Assembly: GCA_030278955.1 (NCBI GenBank)
Contig: JAOANR010000006.1
Span: 52,046,915 to 52,110,914, forward strand
Origin: Hygrophila difformis
Taxonomy: Eukaryota > Streptophyta > Magnoliopsida > Lamiales > Acanthaceae
Reading direction: 5' to 3'
DNA length: 64,000 nt
The position numbers were made by a program, and so were the translations under genes. Below the pieces are notes generated by a model. It did not search any database. It worked only from the letters and a program-made list of their open reading frames with translations, and was not told where the DNA came from. Within the stretch, counting starts at the first letter, position 1, and every line of letters begins with the position of its first letter. Below are positions 54,874 through 64,000 of the stretch, one piece after another.

Positions 54874-55047
54874 GTGATACATAAAATGCAGGCAGCGAAA
54901 CTGTATTTGCTATGGCCATATTCATAAAATCCACCAAATTCTGAAACTCTAAAATTAGATATATAAAACCTGTCTTCAAGAACATATGGATCTCCAAATT
55001 CTGAATCATTCAAACGTTTGTGTGTGGATGCATGTTTTTTAGTATTT
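54562..55047. other. AT-rich stretch with (GA)25 microsatellite and possible exon
   Basis: A GA run of 50 bp fills 54821-54870. On the minus strand, 55015-54975 reads LNDSEFGDPYVLED before GTTTTATA and could be another exon piece, family unknown. Otherwise nothing was recognised. Confidence 0.4.
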
Positions 55048-55108
55048 AAAAAATGTTGCATTGTATCAAAGTGGAACTTGAAGTGAAATTTGTTGTCTTT
55101 ATGATCAA
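55048..55108 (+). repeat. 61-bp direct repeat, copy 2, with diverged copy 3 at 55184-55232
   Basis: Exact match to 49041-49101. The next base is T, which is also the base expected outside the Helitron end. Copies 2 and 3 are separated by A-rich DNA (55129-55188) like that before copy 1, as in a tandem array of A-rich stretch plus 61-mer. Confidence 0.92.
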
Positions 55109-55232
55109 TGTGTCTTGCGTTTCGACGGAAAAAAAAAAACAAAACAAAAAAAAAAAAAAACAAAACAAAACAAAAATAAAACAAAAAAATGTTGCATCGT
55201 TTCGGAACTTGAACTGAAATTTGTTGTCTTTA

Positions 55233-55794
55233 GACCATCTCCAGCGCAGACTGGAGAATTGCGTTTGACACAAAAAGTAAAGGAGGAACCGCTCCAACGC
55301 TACCTGGAAGATGGCGGCCGGTACCGTGAAATATTGCGGTATTGAACAGTACTCCGCTTTTAATAGCGGGTACTGTTCACGAGGTATCTTTTTTTTTTTT
55401 TACTTTTTTCTTTTACTTTTATATTCTCTTTAATTTGTTTTTTTTTAATTTACAGCATTTTTTTTTAATTCTTTTTGCTTTTTCTATTTGTTGACTGTTT
55501 TGCTTTTAATATATTTTATTTCTTATTGCTTTTGCTTTAATTTTCAGATTTTAATTTTTGAAATTTTAAATTAGATAATTTAAAAAATAAAAAATAAATA
55601 TTATATATAAATATGCGTTAATATTAATTGATAGATGAAATATAATATGAATAGTAATGGAATCAAAATAGAATATTCTATTGTAGAAGGAAATATAGAG
55701 TTGTGGGTTGGAGTGGAATAGGGGGAAACTGTAAATTTAACTGTAAAATAGAGTTAGTGTAACTGTAAAATAGAGGTGTGGGTTGGAGATGGCC
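55233..55794. mobile_element. PIF/Harbinger (Tourist-type) MITE
   Basis: Ends GACCATCTCCAGCGC and GGGTTGGAGATGGCC are inverted (GRCCATCTCCA). TTA lies on both sides (55230-55232 and 55795-55797), the Harbinger target. 562 bp, AT-rich interior, noncoding. It has interrupted copy 3 of the 61-bp repeat at its 3' edge. Confidence 0.8.
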
Positions 55795-55797
55795 TTA

Positions 55798-56297
55798 GGC
55801 CTTCCCAACGTAGGGGAAGGTAGTGAGGTGGCAAAAGTAAATACCCCAATACAGGATATTTAATCAATGGGGAAGGATGGGGTATTGGAAAATGGGGTAG
55901 CAAATTTGGTACCTGTATTTCACATGAAAAGTTGTGCACAATATACTTTTTTTTTTTTCAGTTATTGATCTAAATCGCCATCTTGGCTCATTTATTTTAT
56001 TTTTTTATATGTTAATCGCCATATTGGATTTTTTTTTTAAATTTTGATAGCAAATCGCAAATGGGAACTTATTTATTTTTTTCTTTTTTTAATACAAATT
56101 ATTTTAAAATATTAAATAATTCGAATAATTAGAAAATATCAATTATTTATTATTTATTGAAAACTTAAATTATTTTTATAGTTGAATAATTAAAATATAA
56201 ATGATTTAATAATAAGTGGATCCCCTAACTACCTACTTTTTAGGTGTTATTGTTGGGGAAGAGTTTTATTTATAGGGAGAGGTATTTAAATTTTGAT
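55798..56297. other. AT-rich intergenic stretch
   Basis: No gene seen. T-runs (55951-55961, 56029-56037) and AT-rich words only. CACTA target duplication GTG lies at 56298-56300. Confidence 0.4.
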
Positions 56298-56944
56298 GTG
56301 CACTACAAGAAAATCGCTTGTAGGCGACGAAACGGGGCGAGGAACAGAATTTTCCTCGCCCCTAGGCGAGGACATAGGCGACGATTTAATTACTTCGTCG
56401 CCTGTGGGGTTATAAATTTTTTTTTTTAATTTTTTTATGTTTTAGCGAGGACGAAGGCGATGAATGCCATTTCCTCGCCCCGGGTAGCGACGAATGGGGC
56501 GACGAGAAGTAAATTCCTCACCCTATATCGATTAAGTGTTTCCAAATATATTAAGCCCTATCGCGCCAAAATCCCTAATACTGTCAAAACCGAAGCCCAA
56601 AATCTCCTAACCATTCGCGCAAGCCACTCCACGCGGGTTCCTCTCCACCGGCGACGACGGCAAACGGCGAACTTCCGGCGGGCTTGGTTGGTCAAGACGA
56701 CGCATTCAGGTATCATTCAACTTCATCTTTCTGTCTGGTTTGTGTCCGGAACACAATGCCCGTGGGTAATGTGCAATTTCGTTGGGGCGGTCGTGCATTT
56801 TGGTGTGTGGTTTTCTTCGGTTGTTGATTGGGAGTTTCTGTTCTCGTTAATCTTCCTAAGTAATCAATTGTTTGTTGTTGTTGTTGTTATGTCTCGTTGA
56901 TTGGGAGTTATGTCTCGTTTCTGTGTTTTCCCTATTCTCTTCGG

Positions 56945-57479
56945 CATAGTTGTTAAGATCCCGATCCTGATCTTATGATCTTACGATTTTACGATCACAC
57001 CTCTCTAAAACGATCCCGATCCTTGTAGGATCTTAAAATTAGTAAGATCCCGATCCTGATAGTAGAATGTTACGATCTTATGGTTATACTCCCTTAAACG
57101 CTTCTACGATCTTACGATCTTACACTCTTAAACGCAAAATTTTTTTTGTAGTATTTTATGATTTGAGATCAAAGTAACTTGTTTCTTTTAATTTTAAACC
57201 TAAGAGCTTGTATTCTTATGTATGATGTGTAAAAAAACATAATATGAATGTATGTGGAAATATTTTATATTTGATTGTAATGTTTTTATACTGTATTGTA
57301 TTAATTAGCTTGCAAGATTCATAAACACACAAAATAATGCTTTTACTTGTTAGTATGCATAATTGAATTTATCCATTATTGCAATTTCATAAGATCTTAG
57401 GATCCCGATTCGATCCTACGATCCCGATCTTGCAAAGAGAAAAACGATCCCATATATGATCCCGATCTTAACAACCTTG
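56945..57479. mobile_element. hAT-type MITE rich in GATC words (family copy 2), nested in CACTA
   Basis: Ends CATAGTTGTTAAGATC and GATCTTAACAACCTTG are inverted. CTCTTCGG flanks it at 56937-56944 and 57480-57487 (8-bp duplication, hAT type). The interior has many GATCCCGATC and CTTACGATC words. Related to 27815-28374. Confidence 0.88.
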
Positions 57480-57487
57480 CTCTTCGG

Positions 57488-59268
57488 TATGTTGTTGTTG
57501 TGCATTTTCGTATTTGGTTTCCCTATTCTCGTTCCCCAAATGTTGTTGATGTGCAATTACGTATTTGGTTTCCCCTAAGTAATCAATTGTTTTGCCAAAA
57601 GTCTACTGTTTCTTAATCATTATTGCGATTTCAGATTAGTTTATATGAGACTGTGTAATAGATGCATTTTTACAGCATAATTGTGATTATTATGATGCAT
57701 TTTTTATGTCTTTATTAGAAACATGTTTTTACAGCATGTTTGAATTATTAGGTTATAAAATTAAAATGAAAAGAATTATAACTTTATTAGAAATATATTT
57801 GAAGGAAGTGTAATTCAACTTCAGCTGACCCTCTTTTGTAAGGTAGTGGTTATCATCTCTTGAATTTATTACCTCTTCACGTTTTGGTCTGGACCGTGGA
57901 ATGAATAGCTTCCTAAGGCAAAGGAACCAGCTTGTCTTCTTCCTAAGGCAAATGAATTTAGCATGATACACTTGGGCCAAAACTAAAGGGACATAGAGAT
58001 AAAGCAATGTGGTGATTTCTGTAAAAATCTGCAAGTACAAAGAATCCTCCTGATTCTTCCCTTCCAAATCAACCACCAGTCCACCACCTTGTGAAAACTT
58101 AGATCATACATCTTTAAATTTCTATGTATCATGTTTACTTTATGTCAAAAACACATTCATTGAAATCTCTCTCTCTCTCTCTCTCTCCCCCACAGCCACA
58201 GCCCACAGCCCCACCCACCTATAAGACTGGGTTAGGTAGAGGTTTGGCTTATGCAGGAATGTGGGAGAATAAAGTAAAAAGGGCCAGACATCTTCTTACA
58301 AAATGAAAGTGACGGGATGTTACTTTTAGAACAATATTATATTATACTCTATAAATCTAGAAAAAAAATGATTACCTGCAATCTACAGTGGTTCTAGATC
58401 GGGGAATATATATGTGTTTATGTATGTAAGGATATGATTATAAAACTAATAGAGACAACACAAATTAAAGATTGATTAAAATTGCCTTATGATGATTGGG
58501 GGTGATAAGATCAGATTCAGTGATATAGAAGCATTGCACTTTTGTCTCATTACACAAGGACAAAGTGAAGCTATACTTTGTCACTCAAGAGATCTAAGAC
58601 CTGTGCAAGAAAATAATAACTTGTCAGCAAATTTCCTCTTCTTTGCATATCTGGCAGAATTACACTGCTATATGAAATGAGTATTATTTATTGAATCATT
58701 ACTGTTTCTATATGCAGCACAAGTAGAACATTAATTTAGGTGTGATGAATCACACCTAAACAAACCTTTCCATAAAATATTGAAAGATCAATCCAGACAT
58801 CAATGCCGTTCATACATAACTAGTTTTTCATTGTCAACAATGTGTCATTTTTTGTTTGCTCTGAAAAAAGTATATTAATTAATTGAGGGTTATAGAAATT
58901 ACATTAGTATATTACAGAAATTGTAATAAAGCTAATAATAGTTTTAGGGTTATAGAAATTCATGTTTGCTCAGGTTTATTTTACTCATGTTTACAGAAAT
59001 AAAGCTAATAATAGTTTGAGGGTTATATAAATTCAAGTTTGAAGGGTTATAGAAATTCACATATTCGAAGGATGCCAAAATCTGTTTGCTATATTACATC
59101 TGCTTCACACATCTCTTGATTATATTAATTCGAGTTCCTTTAATTTTTAACATAAATATTGTGGAGGATCAGCTTGTTTTTGCCCTTAATGATGGCAGAG
59201 TTCTGTAGGTAGTTGGAGATCCTACAAGTATTCAGGAATTCTTCAAATTGATCTTAGATTATCCCAAA
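57488..59268. other. CACTA interior upstream of the transposase, nothing coding recognised
   Basis: Contains a CT microsatellite at 58166-58187 and a minus frame of 107 codons (58076-57753) with no known motif. GGGTTATAGAAATTCA-like phrases recur at about 58886-59060. Introns or 5' leader of the transposase gene may lie here. Confidence 0.4.
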
Positions 59269-60933
59269 ATGTCGGGCCCTGAAGATCGAAACTGGATGTA
59301 TGCACCTAGGTGGCCTCGAACTTGGGTTCCTCCATGGTTTGAGGTTGGTGTGGATCAGTTCATTGAATTTTGTCTAAAGCATCCTGAGAAGATGAGGGGT
59401 CCCGACAAGGTGAAATGCCCATGCGTAAAATGTCACAATACAAAGTTCCAAACAATAGATATGTGTAAGGTGCACCTCTACAAAAGTGGTTTTGTCGATG
59501 GCTACCACTCTTGGATACATCATGGGGAGTCCTCCGAACCGTTGTCGGGTGACAACAGTGATCCACCACCTGTGGATCCTTATAGCCATATGGTAATGGA
59601 TGCCTTCGCACAGGGTCCCACGCCCAATGAATCAGATGGTCCATCGCAGGAGAACGAAAATTTTTTCGATCTCCTCGATGCCTGTACGAAAAAGGCATGG
59701 TCTGGTTGTACAGAAATGTCCCTATTAGAATTTGTATCCCGTATGCTAAACGTAAAGTCAGACTATAATCTGTCGGACAGATGTTTTGACACATTGATGC
59801 AGATAATTCATGATTTATTGCCAAGCGAGGATAACAATCTTCCTAAGAACTTCTACGAGACAAAGAAGGTGATGTCCAAGTTAGGATTAACACAGGAGAA
59901 GATAGATTGTTGCGAGAATAACTGCATGTTGTTTCGGGGCCCTCATTTAAATGAACTGAATTGTTTGTATTGTGGTGCATCAAGATACGATACCAAGAAA
60001 ATAGGAAAGGTGCCACGCAAGTACATGTTCCATTTCCCACTGAAAGACAGATTAAAACGTCTATACTTATCTCGTGCAACTGCGTCGAACATGACATGGC
60101 ATGTGGGACACAAACATGATATAGAAGGCGAGATGTGTCACCCATGTGATTCACGCGCATGGCAACATTTCAACACAATTCATCCTACATTTGCAGCGGA
60201 AGGCAGAAATATCATGTTGGGCCTTTGCACGGATGGATTCAATCCACATGGTCAATACGGGTCACAATATTCATGCTGGCCTGTGCTTGTGATGCCGTAC
60301 AACCTGCCGCCACACATGTGTATGAAAGAGGAGACCATGTTCTTGACGTGTTTGGTCCCAGGCCCAAGAAGTCCATCACAGCGGATCGATGTTTTCTTAC
60401 AGCCACTAATAGATGAATTGCTAGAGTTGTGGACGGACGGGGTGTCGGCGTATGATGTATTCTCTAATGAGAATTTTACATTAAGAGCAGCTCTGTTGTG
60501 GACAATAAGTGATCTTCCAGCTTATTCAATGTTGTCGGGGTGGAGTACTTATGGTGGTTTCACTGCTTGTCCAGTTTGTATGGAGGATACGGTGGCCATT
60601 AGGCTTGCAAATGGGGGTAAACAGTCATGGTTTGATGCACATAGACGTTTCTTACCAATGGATCATTTGTTTCGTGGCGATAGGGTGAACTTCACATCAG
60701 GTAGAGCTGAGGTTCGACCACCACCTAGGCAGCGTACTGGTTCAGAGGTTTTTAATGATATTGAGCGTTACGGGTTACTGAAAGTGACTGATCCAGGATC
60801 AGAAGAAGTGAATGCAGTAGTGAGCCAGAAATGTGGGTGGAAAAAAAGGAGTATCTTTTGGGATTTGCCTTATTGGGAGACCAATTTGATCATGTCGTTT
60901 CTTGAAATAGTACCAGTTTTTCTGGAATCCTAG
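59269..60933 (+). pseudogene. CACTA transposase, TNP2-like, N-terminal part
   Basis: 555 codons follow ATG 59269. The frame is also open a little upstream, so an earlier exon is possible. Residues 7-90 form the transposase-associated domain (NWMYAPRWPRTWVPPWFEVG, KCPCVKCHN...H). Residues about 240-520 are the Transposase_21/TNP2 core: FHFPLKDRLKRLY, CDSRAWQHFN, LGLCTDGFNPHG, WPVLVMPYNLPP and SGWSTYGGFTACPVC. The frame reaches SIFWDLPYWETNLI, where the family continues RHNLDVMHIEKN, but here it departs into a few unrelated residues and stops. The C-terminal half is deleted, so the product is unlikely to work alone. No stop interrupts the retained part. Confidence 0.88.
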
Positions 60934-61504
60934 TTTAAGTTTGATAAAATATTTTCCTCTTTCAGAGAACGGATATTTATGGTGATTGGGAGCAGTTTAT
61001 TGGGGCTAGAACACTCGGATACTACTCCTAAGCGGTCATAGGCTGCAGCCTTTTCATTAGTGGAGTCTTTTCGTCGTTCATATAAGGAACCATTGGGCTA
61101 TTGAAGTGCTGCTGCATTCGATCACCATCTCAAGAAGGTTTCGGCTTTGATTGTAGTTGAATATGACTTTATAGTACTTATATATATATGAACTATGTTT
61201 TATCTTTGAGTACTGAATATATAGTATACTGATCAATTTCTTTCCGGAATTATTATGTTTTATCTTAATTGATTGTAGTTGTTTATAAAAAACTAGAATT
61301 CTTGTTGAATGGAAAATTGCTTACTGGAATAGTATCCCAATTTCTTTCCCTAATTGCTTTATTAATTCTAGTTTTTATGTTTTAATCTTGTTGCAATAGT
61401 ATTAATTCCAAATGGGTAAAATGGAAAATTGCACTTCATTCGTATTCAGCAGCTTGCAGGGCAGGAGGAATATAGAAAACTAAAAAAAAAAAAAAAAAAA
61501 ACAT
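60934..61504. other. CACTA interior after the truncated transposase
   Basis: Noncoding AT-rich DNA with a 19-base A run at 61482-61500. The stretch right after the stop (60965-61180) has broken frames (VESFRRSYKEP) that may be the far end of the transposase or accessory gene after deletion, but no motif is firm. Confidence 0.35.
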
Positions 61505-61864
61505 GGGAGGCGAGGACATGGGCGAGGAAACCATGTCGTCGCCTACGTGCTTAAAAATATGGCATCTGGATTCCTCGCCTATGTCCTCAACCAAATCCTC
61601 GCCCACTTTGTCGCCCATTTCCTCACCTGAGTCCTCACCATTTTCCTCGCCCCTTCCGTCGCCCATTTCCTCGCGTATATCGTCGCCTTGTTCCTCGCGC
61701 GCGCCCTCGCCCACAGGCGAGGAAATGGTCGACTAACGTCGGAACCCGACGATGCCGTAGGCGAGGACCATGTTTCCTCGCCTGTTTCCTCGCCTATAGC
61801 CCTAGGCGAGGACTTGGGCGAGGAAAGGCTGTCCTCGCCTGCCTCCGATTTTTTTGTAGTGGTG

Positions 61865-62194
61865 ACGATGATGTGGCTCCTAAATACCTGGAATGGAGGT
61901 ATTATCATTGGAGAAGGCCTTATGTTCAATGTGTCTTGTGTTGCATTGTTTCAAAAGTGGATTTCTCGTCATTGTAAAAGTTTGACTCCTGATACTGGAG
62001 CTCGTGAGGTTGTTTGTGCATTCGTGTGGATTTGGACAATGATTGCTTTTAAAAAGGTTTGAAAATATTTTGCGAAAAACAACCGCTATTTATTTTTTGG
62101 TAAGCAACCGTTATTTATTTATGTCTTATGCTTTCCATTATTCTATTTTTCAGTAAAATGTCTTTTCATCTCTACTCAAAAGCTTCCTTTGATG
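61865..62194 (+). other. Intergenic stretch between CACTA and hAT element
   Basis: An open plus frame reaches 62062 (GEGLMFNVSCVALFQKWI...) but no family was recognised. GTGTTGCATTGTTTCAAAAG at about 61935 faintly echoes the 61-bp repeat at 49041. Confidence 0.35.
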
Positions 62195-62816
62195 TAGGGA
62201 TGGCAAAAAAGCCCATACCCAATGGTGAAAACCGAAAACCGAATTTTCGGTTCGGTTTTGGGGGAGTACTATCGGGGATGGGCCGGGGATTGGGGATTTT
62301 TTTGGGGATTTTATCGGGGACGGGGATGGGGATGGGGGAAGTGGTCCCCGCCCCAGCCCATCCCCGATATGTTTTTTATATTATTTTTATATTTTTATAT
62401 ATTATAATTAATATTTTATATATTATATTTGATTAAAGCCCATTAGTTTGATGTGTTAACTATATATTGGAAACTATTATGAACTTTTAATTTTAATTAT
62501 GGTTTATTGTTAAACAATTTATATGGGTGTTTTGATGTATTATTTATATTGAAAGTTGTCTATCTTTTAGAAAACAGAAAGTTGTCTCGAATAATATGAC
62601 TCTGACCATTCCAATTACCGAAAAAAATTAAAAGTTGGGTTATAAGTGAATCCCCGATAAGGTCCCGATGGGGATCGGGGAAATGATGGTCCCCGATGGG
62701 GATCCCCGATAAGGTCCCCGACGGGGATTGGGCCTGTTTTGGGGATTAAAAATCCTAACGGTTTTGGGGATGGGGATGCTACTCCCCGCCCCAAAACCGG
62801 CCCATTGCCATTCCTA
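62195..62816. mobile_element. hAT-type nonautonomous element with GGGGAT-rich arms
   Basis: Ends TAGGGATGGCAA and TTGCCATTCCTA are inverted, with a perfect 8-bp duplication CTTTGATG at 62187-62194 and 62817-62824. Arms are full of GGGGATCGGGGA and TCCCCG words; the middle is AT-rich. 622 bp, noncoding. Confidence 0.92.
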
Positions 62817-62875
62817 CTTTGATGCGAGTTTTTATTGCCTCTTATACTGACTAAGAAGATTTGTAAATAAGTAAT

Positions 62876-63555
62876 TGTTAACCCAACAAAAATATTAAGG
62901 CCCATATCTGATAGTCCAATGTTGAAGGCTCATCTGTTTTGTGTAGATTGCTCGGCCCAGTCTGTGATAAAGATATATCCGGAAGAGATGATACATCCTC
63001 TAAGCCCAGCTGGTGAAAATACATCCAGAAGGGAGGACGCGTGGCCCAGAAGATATATCCGGAGGAGAGGATGTGTGGCCCAGTCCGGAAGGGAGGTTTC
63101 AAGACCTAGTATGTGAAGACATCCTCAAGGTTGAGGCTTCACACAAGATCAGGGTGAATCGTTGTTTGAGGAAACATATCCAGATGAGGCCTTATTGTGA
63201 AGAGAAAGCAAATCATGGTGAAGCGCCCTGTAAGGAAACATTGAGAGGAGATCGAGACATATAAGGGAACGAATCAAGATGAGATCAAGTGGACTCGTAG
63301 TGAGGACTCCTCACCCTCTATATATATATGCAAAGCGGCATCATGTGAAGGACATCTCCAATACTCCTCAGAGAGCCGTTCTTATTTTACTTTACTTTCT
63401 TTACTGCTTTCCCGCATTTTACTGCTTTCAGTATTTTTCGATTCCTTTCTAGCTTTTCTTTCAATTCCTGTAATCTGTCCTCTATTTTCCTGTAATCTTT
63501 TCCCCGAGTTCATCAATAAAAGAGAAATCTTTTATCTCAAATTTCACTGTTAACA
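62876..63555 (+). repeat. 5' LTR of a Gypsy-like element running off the right edge
   Basis: Begins TGTTAAC and ends GTTAACA, 680 bp. It holds a TATA box (63319-63329) and AATAAA (63515-63520), the parts needed to start and end transcription. ATATATCCGGAAGAGATG-like phrases recur two or three times (62971-63100). The primer-binding site TTGGCACGCCCAGTGGGAC (63558-63576) follows two bases later. The partner LTR is beyond the window. Confidence 0.85.
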
Positions 63556-63608
63556 AATTGGCACGCCCAGTGGGACTCGATTTGAGACCATATCTGCTTC
63601 AGTAGTGC

Positions 63609-64000
63609 ATGTGTCTTAGATCCGGAAGAATCATTGTTGATCTGACACAAGAGTTTGAATACATGTCCCTGCAAGACCAGACAATCCAGCGAACGTCGGA
63701 TGAGGACGCCGGTGAAACGGCGAACATTACCTCACCGCAGCAGGGGATAATGCAGATCCCTACTCTGTCGGAACAAATGCGGCTATCAATGACTGAATCG
63801 ATGGCCGAATTCATGCCTTTACTTACAAGGCATTTGATGGATGTTCTGCGGCCTGCCATGGCTGACCAAACTAGCCAGATATGCGGTTCCCTGCGCGATA
63901 GAGGCCTCCCAGCACCCAGTACTACTATGGCACCTAGCACTCCATACCCGGGACTGTCAGGAGGACAACAACGAATGTGGGGAAACACACCTGGCCAGCC
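63609..64000 (+). CDS. Start of a gag gene (Gypsy-like), open to the window edge
   Basis: The frame from ATG 63609 is open for 130 codons to the end. It begins MCLRSGRIIVDLTQEF, with MSLQDQTIQRTSDEDAGETA at an alternative ATG (63663). The protein is acidic, then Pro/Ser/Thr-rich (LPAPSTTMAPSTPYPG), typical of a gag leader region ahead of the capsid core. The place after an LTR and a primer site makes gag the natural call. Assignment to Gypsy rests on layout and the primer word, not on pol, which is not in the window. Confidence 0.65.
   Translation, partial: MCLRSGRIIVDLTQEFEYMSLQDQTIQRTSDEDAGETANITSPQQGIMQIPTLSEQMRLSMTESMAEFMPLLTRHLMDVLRPAMADQTSQICGSLRDRGLPAPSTTMAPSTPYPGLSGGQQRMWGNTPGQ

Larger units (their letters stand above)
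56301..61861 (+). mobile_element. CACTA (En/Spm-type) DNA transposon with truncated transposase
   Basis: Ends CACTACAAGAAAATC and GATTTTTTTGTAGTG are inverted (14 of 15). GTG flanks the element at 56298-56300 and 61862-61864. Subterminal DNA at both ends (56325-56520 and 61505-61845) is packed with GGCGAGGA / TCCTCGCC and CGACG words in both orientations, the binding-site arrays of this superfamily. 5561 bp. It carries one TNP2-type gene lacking its second half, a nested hAT MITE (56945-57479), and noncoding DNA. It is probably mobilised only by an intact relative. Confidence 0.93.

Noticed and set aside
54807..55297. Minus frames rich in Phe, Ser and Leu
   Set aside because: Mostly translation of the GA microsatellite and A-rich runs. 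Only the short LNDSEFGDPYVLED piece was kept as a possible exon.
59360..59824. 154-codon frame antisense to the CACTA transposase
   Set aside because: Shadow of the transposase reading frame, which has clear TNP2 motifs on the other strand.
61503..62062. Ser/Pro-rich and Glu-rich frames near the right end of the CACTA element
   Set aside because: Translations of the GGCGAGGA subterminal arrays.

Overview
This window reads as nuclear DNA of a flowering plant, most likely a eudicot. It is AT-rich, introns look plant-like, and it holds plant Copia and Gypsy retrotransposons, an L1-type LINE, CACTA, hAT, MULE, Harbinger, Stowaway and Helitron elements, and an RPS5/At4g27190-like NLR gene. Nothing bacterial or organellar was seen. 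By eye, more than three quarters of the window is mobile DNA, much of it nested.

Layout. 1-6.8 kb: the edge of one Copia element (gag plus LTR, minus strand), then a complete, apparently young Copia element (1681-6689) with two 383-bp LTRs that look identical, a 5-bp target duplication and an unbroken 1343-residue polyprotein. It sits in a GC-rich leader exon next to a mutated Rab GTPase exon. 6.8-16.4 kb: quiet AT-rich DNA, a fold-back element, a decayed Copia copy and a Helitron terminus. 16.4-27.2 kb: a decayed LINE split by a 7.6-kb gag-only LTR element (18476-26085). 27.2-29.4 kb: small LTR-element debris carrying a hAT MITE, and Gypsy debris. 29.4-40.6 kb: a three-layer nest. A Copia element (target duplication AGATC) carries a MULE-like insertion in its 5' LTR and a second Copia inserted antisense in its reverse transcriptase.

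41.1-48.5 kb holds the one substantial host gene candidate. It is an NLR lacking an N-terminal coiled coil, with a full NB-ARC and LRRs. Its third exon ends in a good splice donor in a phase that joins exactly to an open exon 2.46 kb downstream. That exon encodes about 384 residues of tandem 25/36-residue coiled-coil repeats. The joined frame is open over four exons (1365 residues). The junction is inferred and needs transcript evidence.

49.1-55.1 kb: a probable Helitron on the minus strand with a WAK-kinase fragment and a SINE inside it, followed by a cluster of exon fragments from unrelated host genes, all on the minus strand: GH35 beta-galactosidase, lipid phosphate phosphatase and NifU-like (NFU). 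This looks like gene capture. 55.2-62.8 kb: a Harbinger-type MITE, a CACTA element (56301-61861) with a truncated TNP2-type transposase and a nested hAT MITE, and another hAT element. 62.9 kb to the end: the LTR, primer-binding site and first gag codons of a Gypsy-like element that runs off the window.
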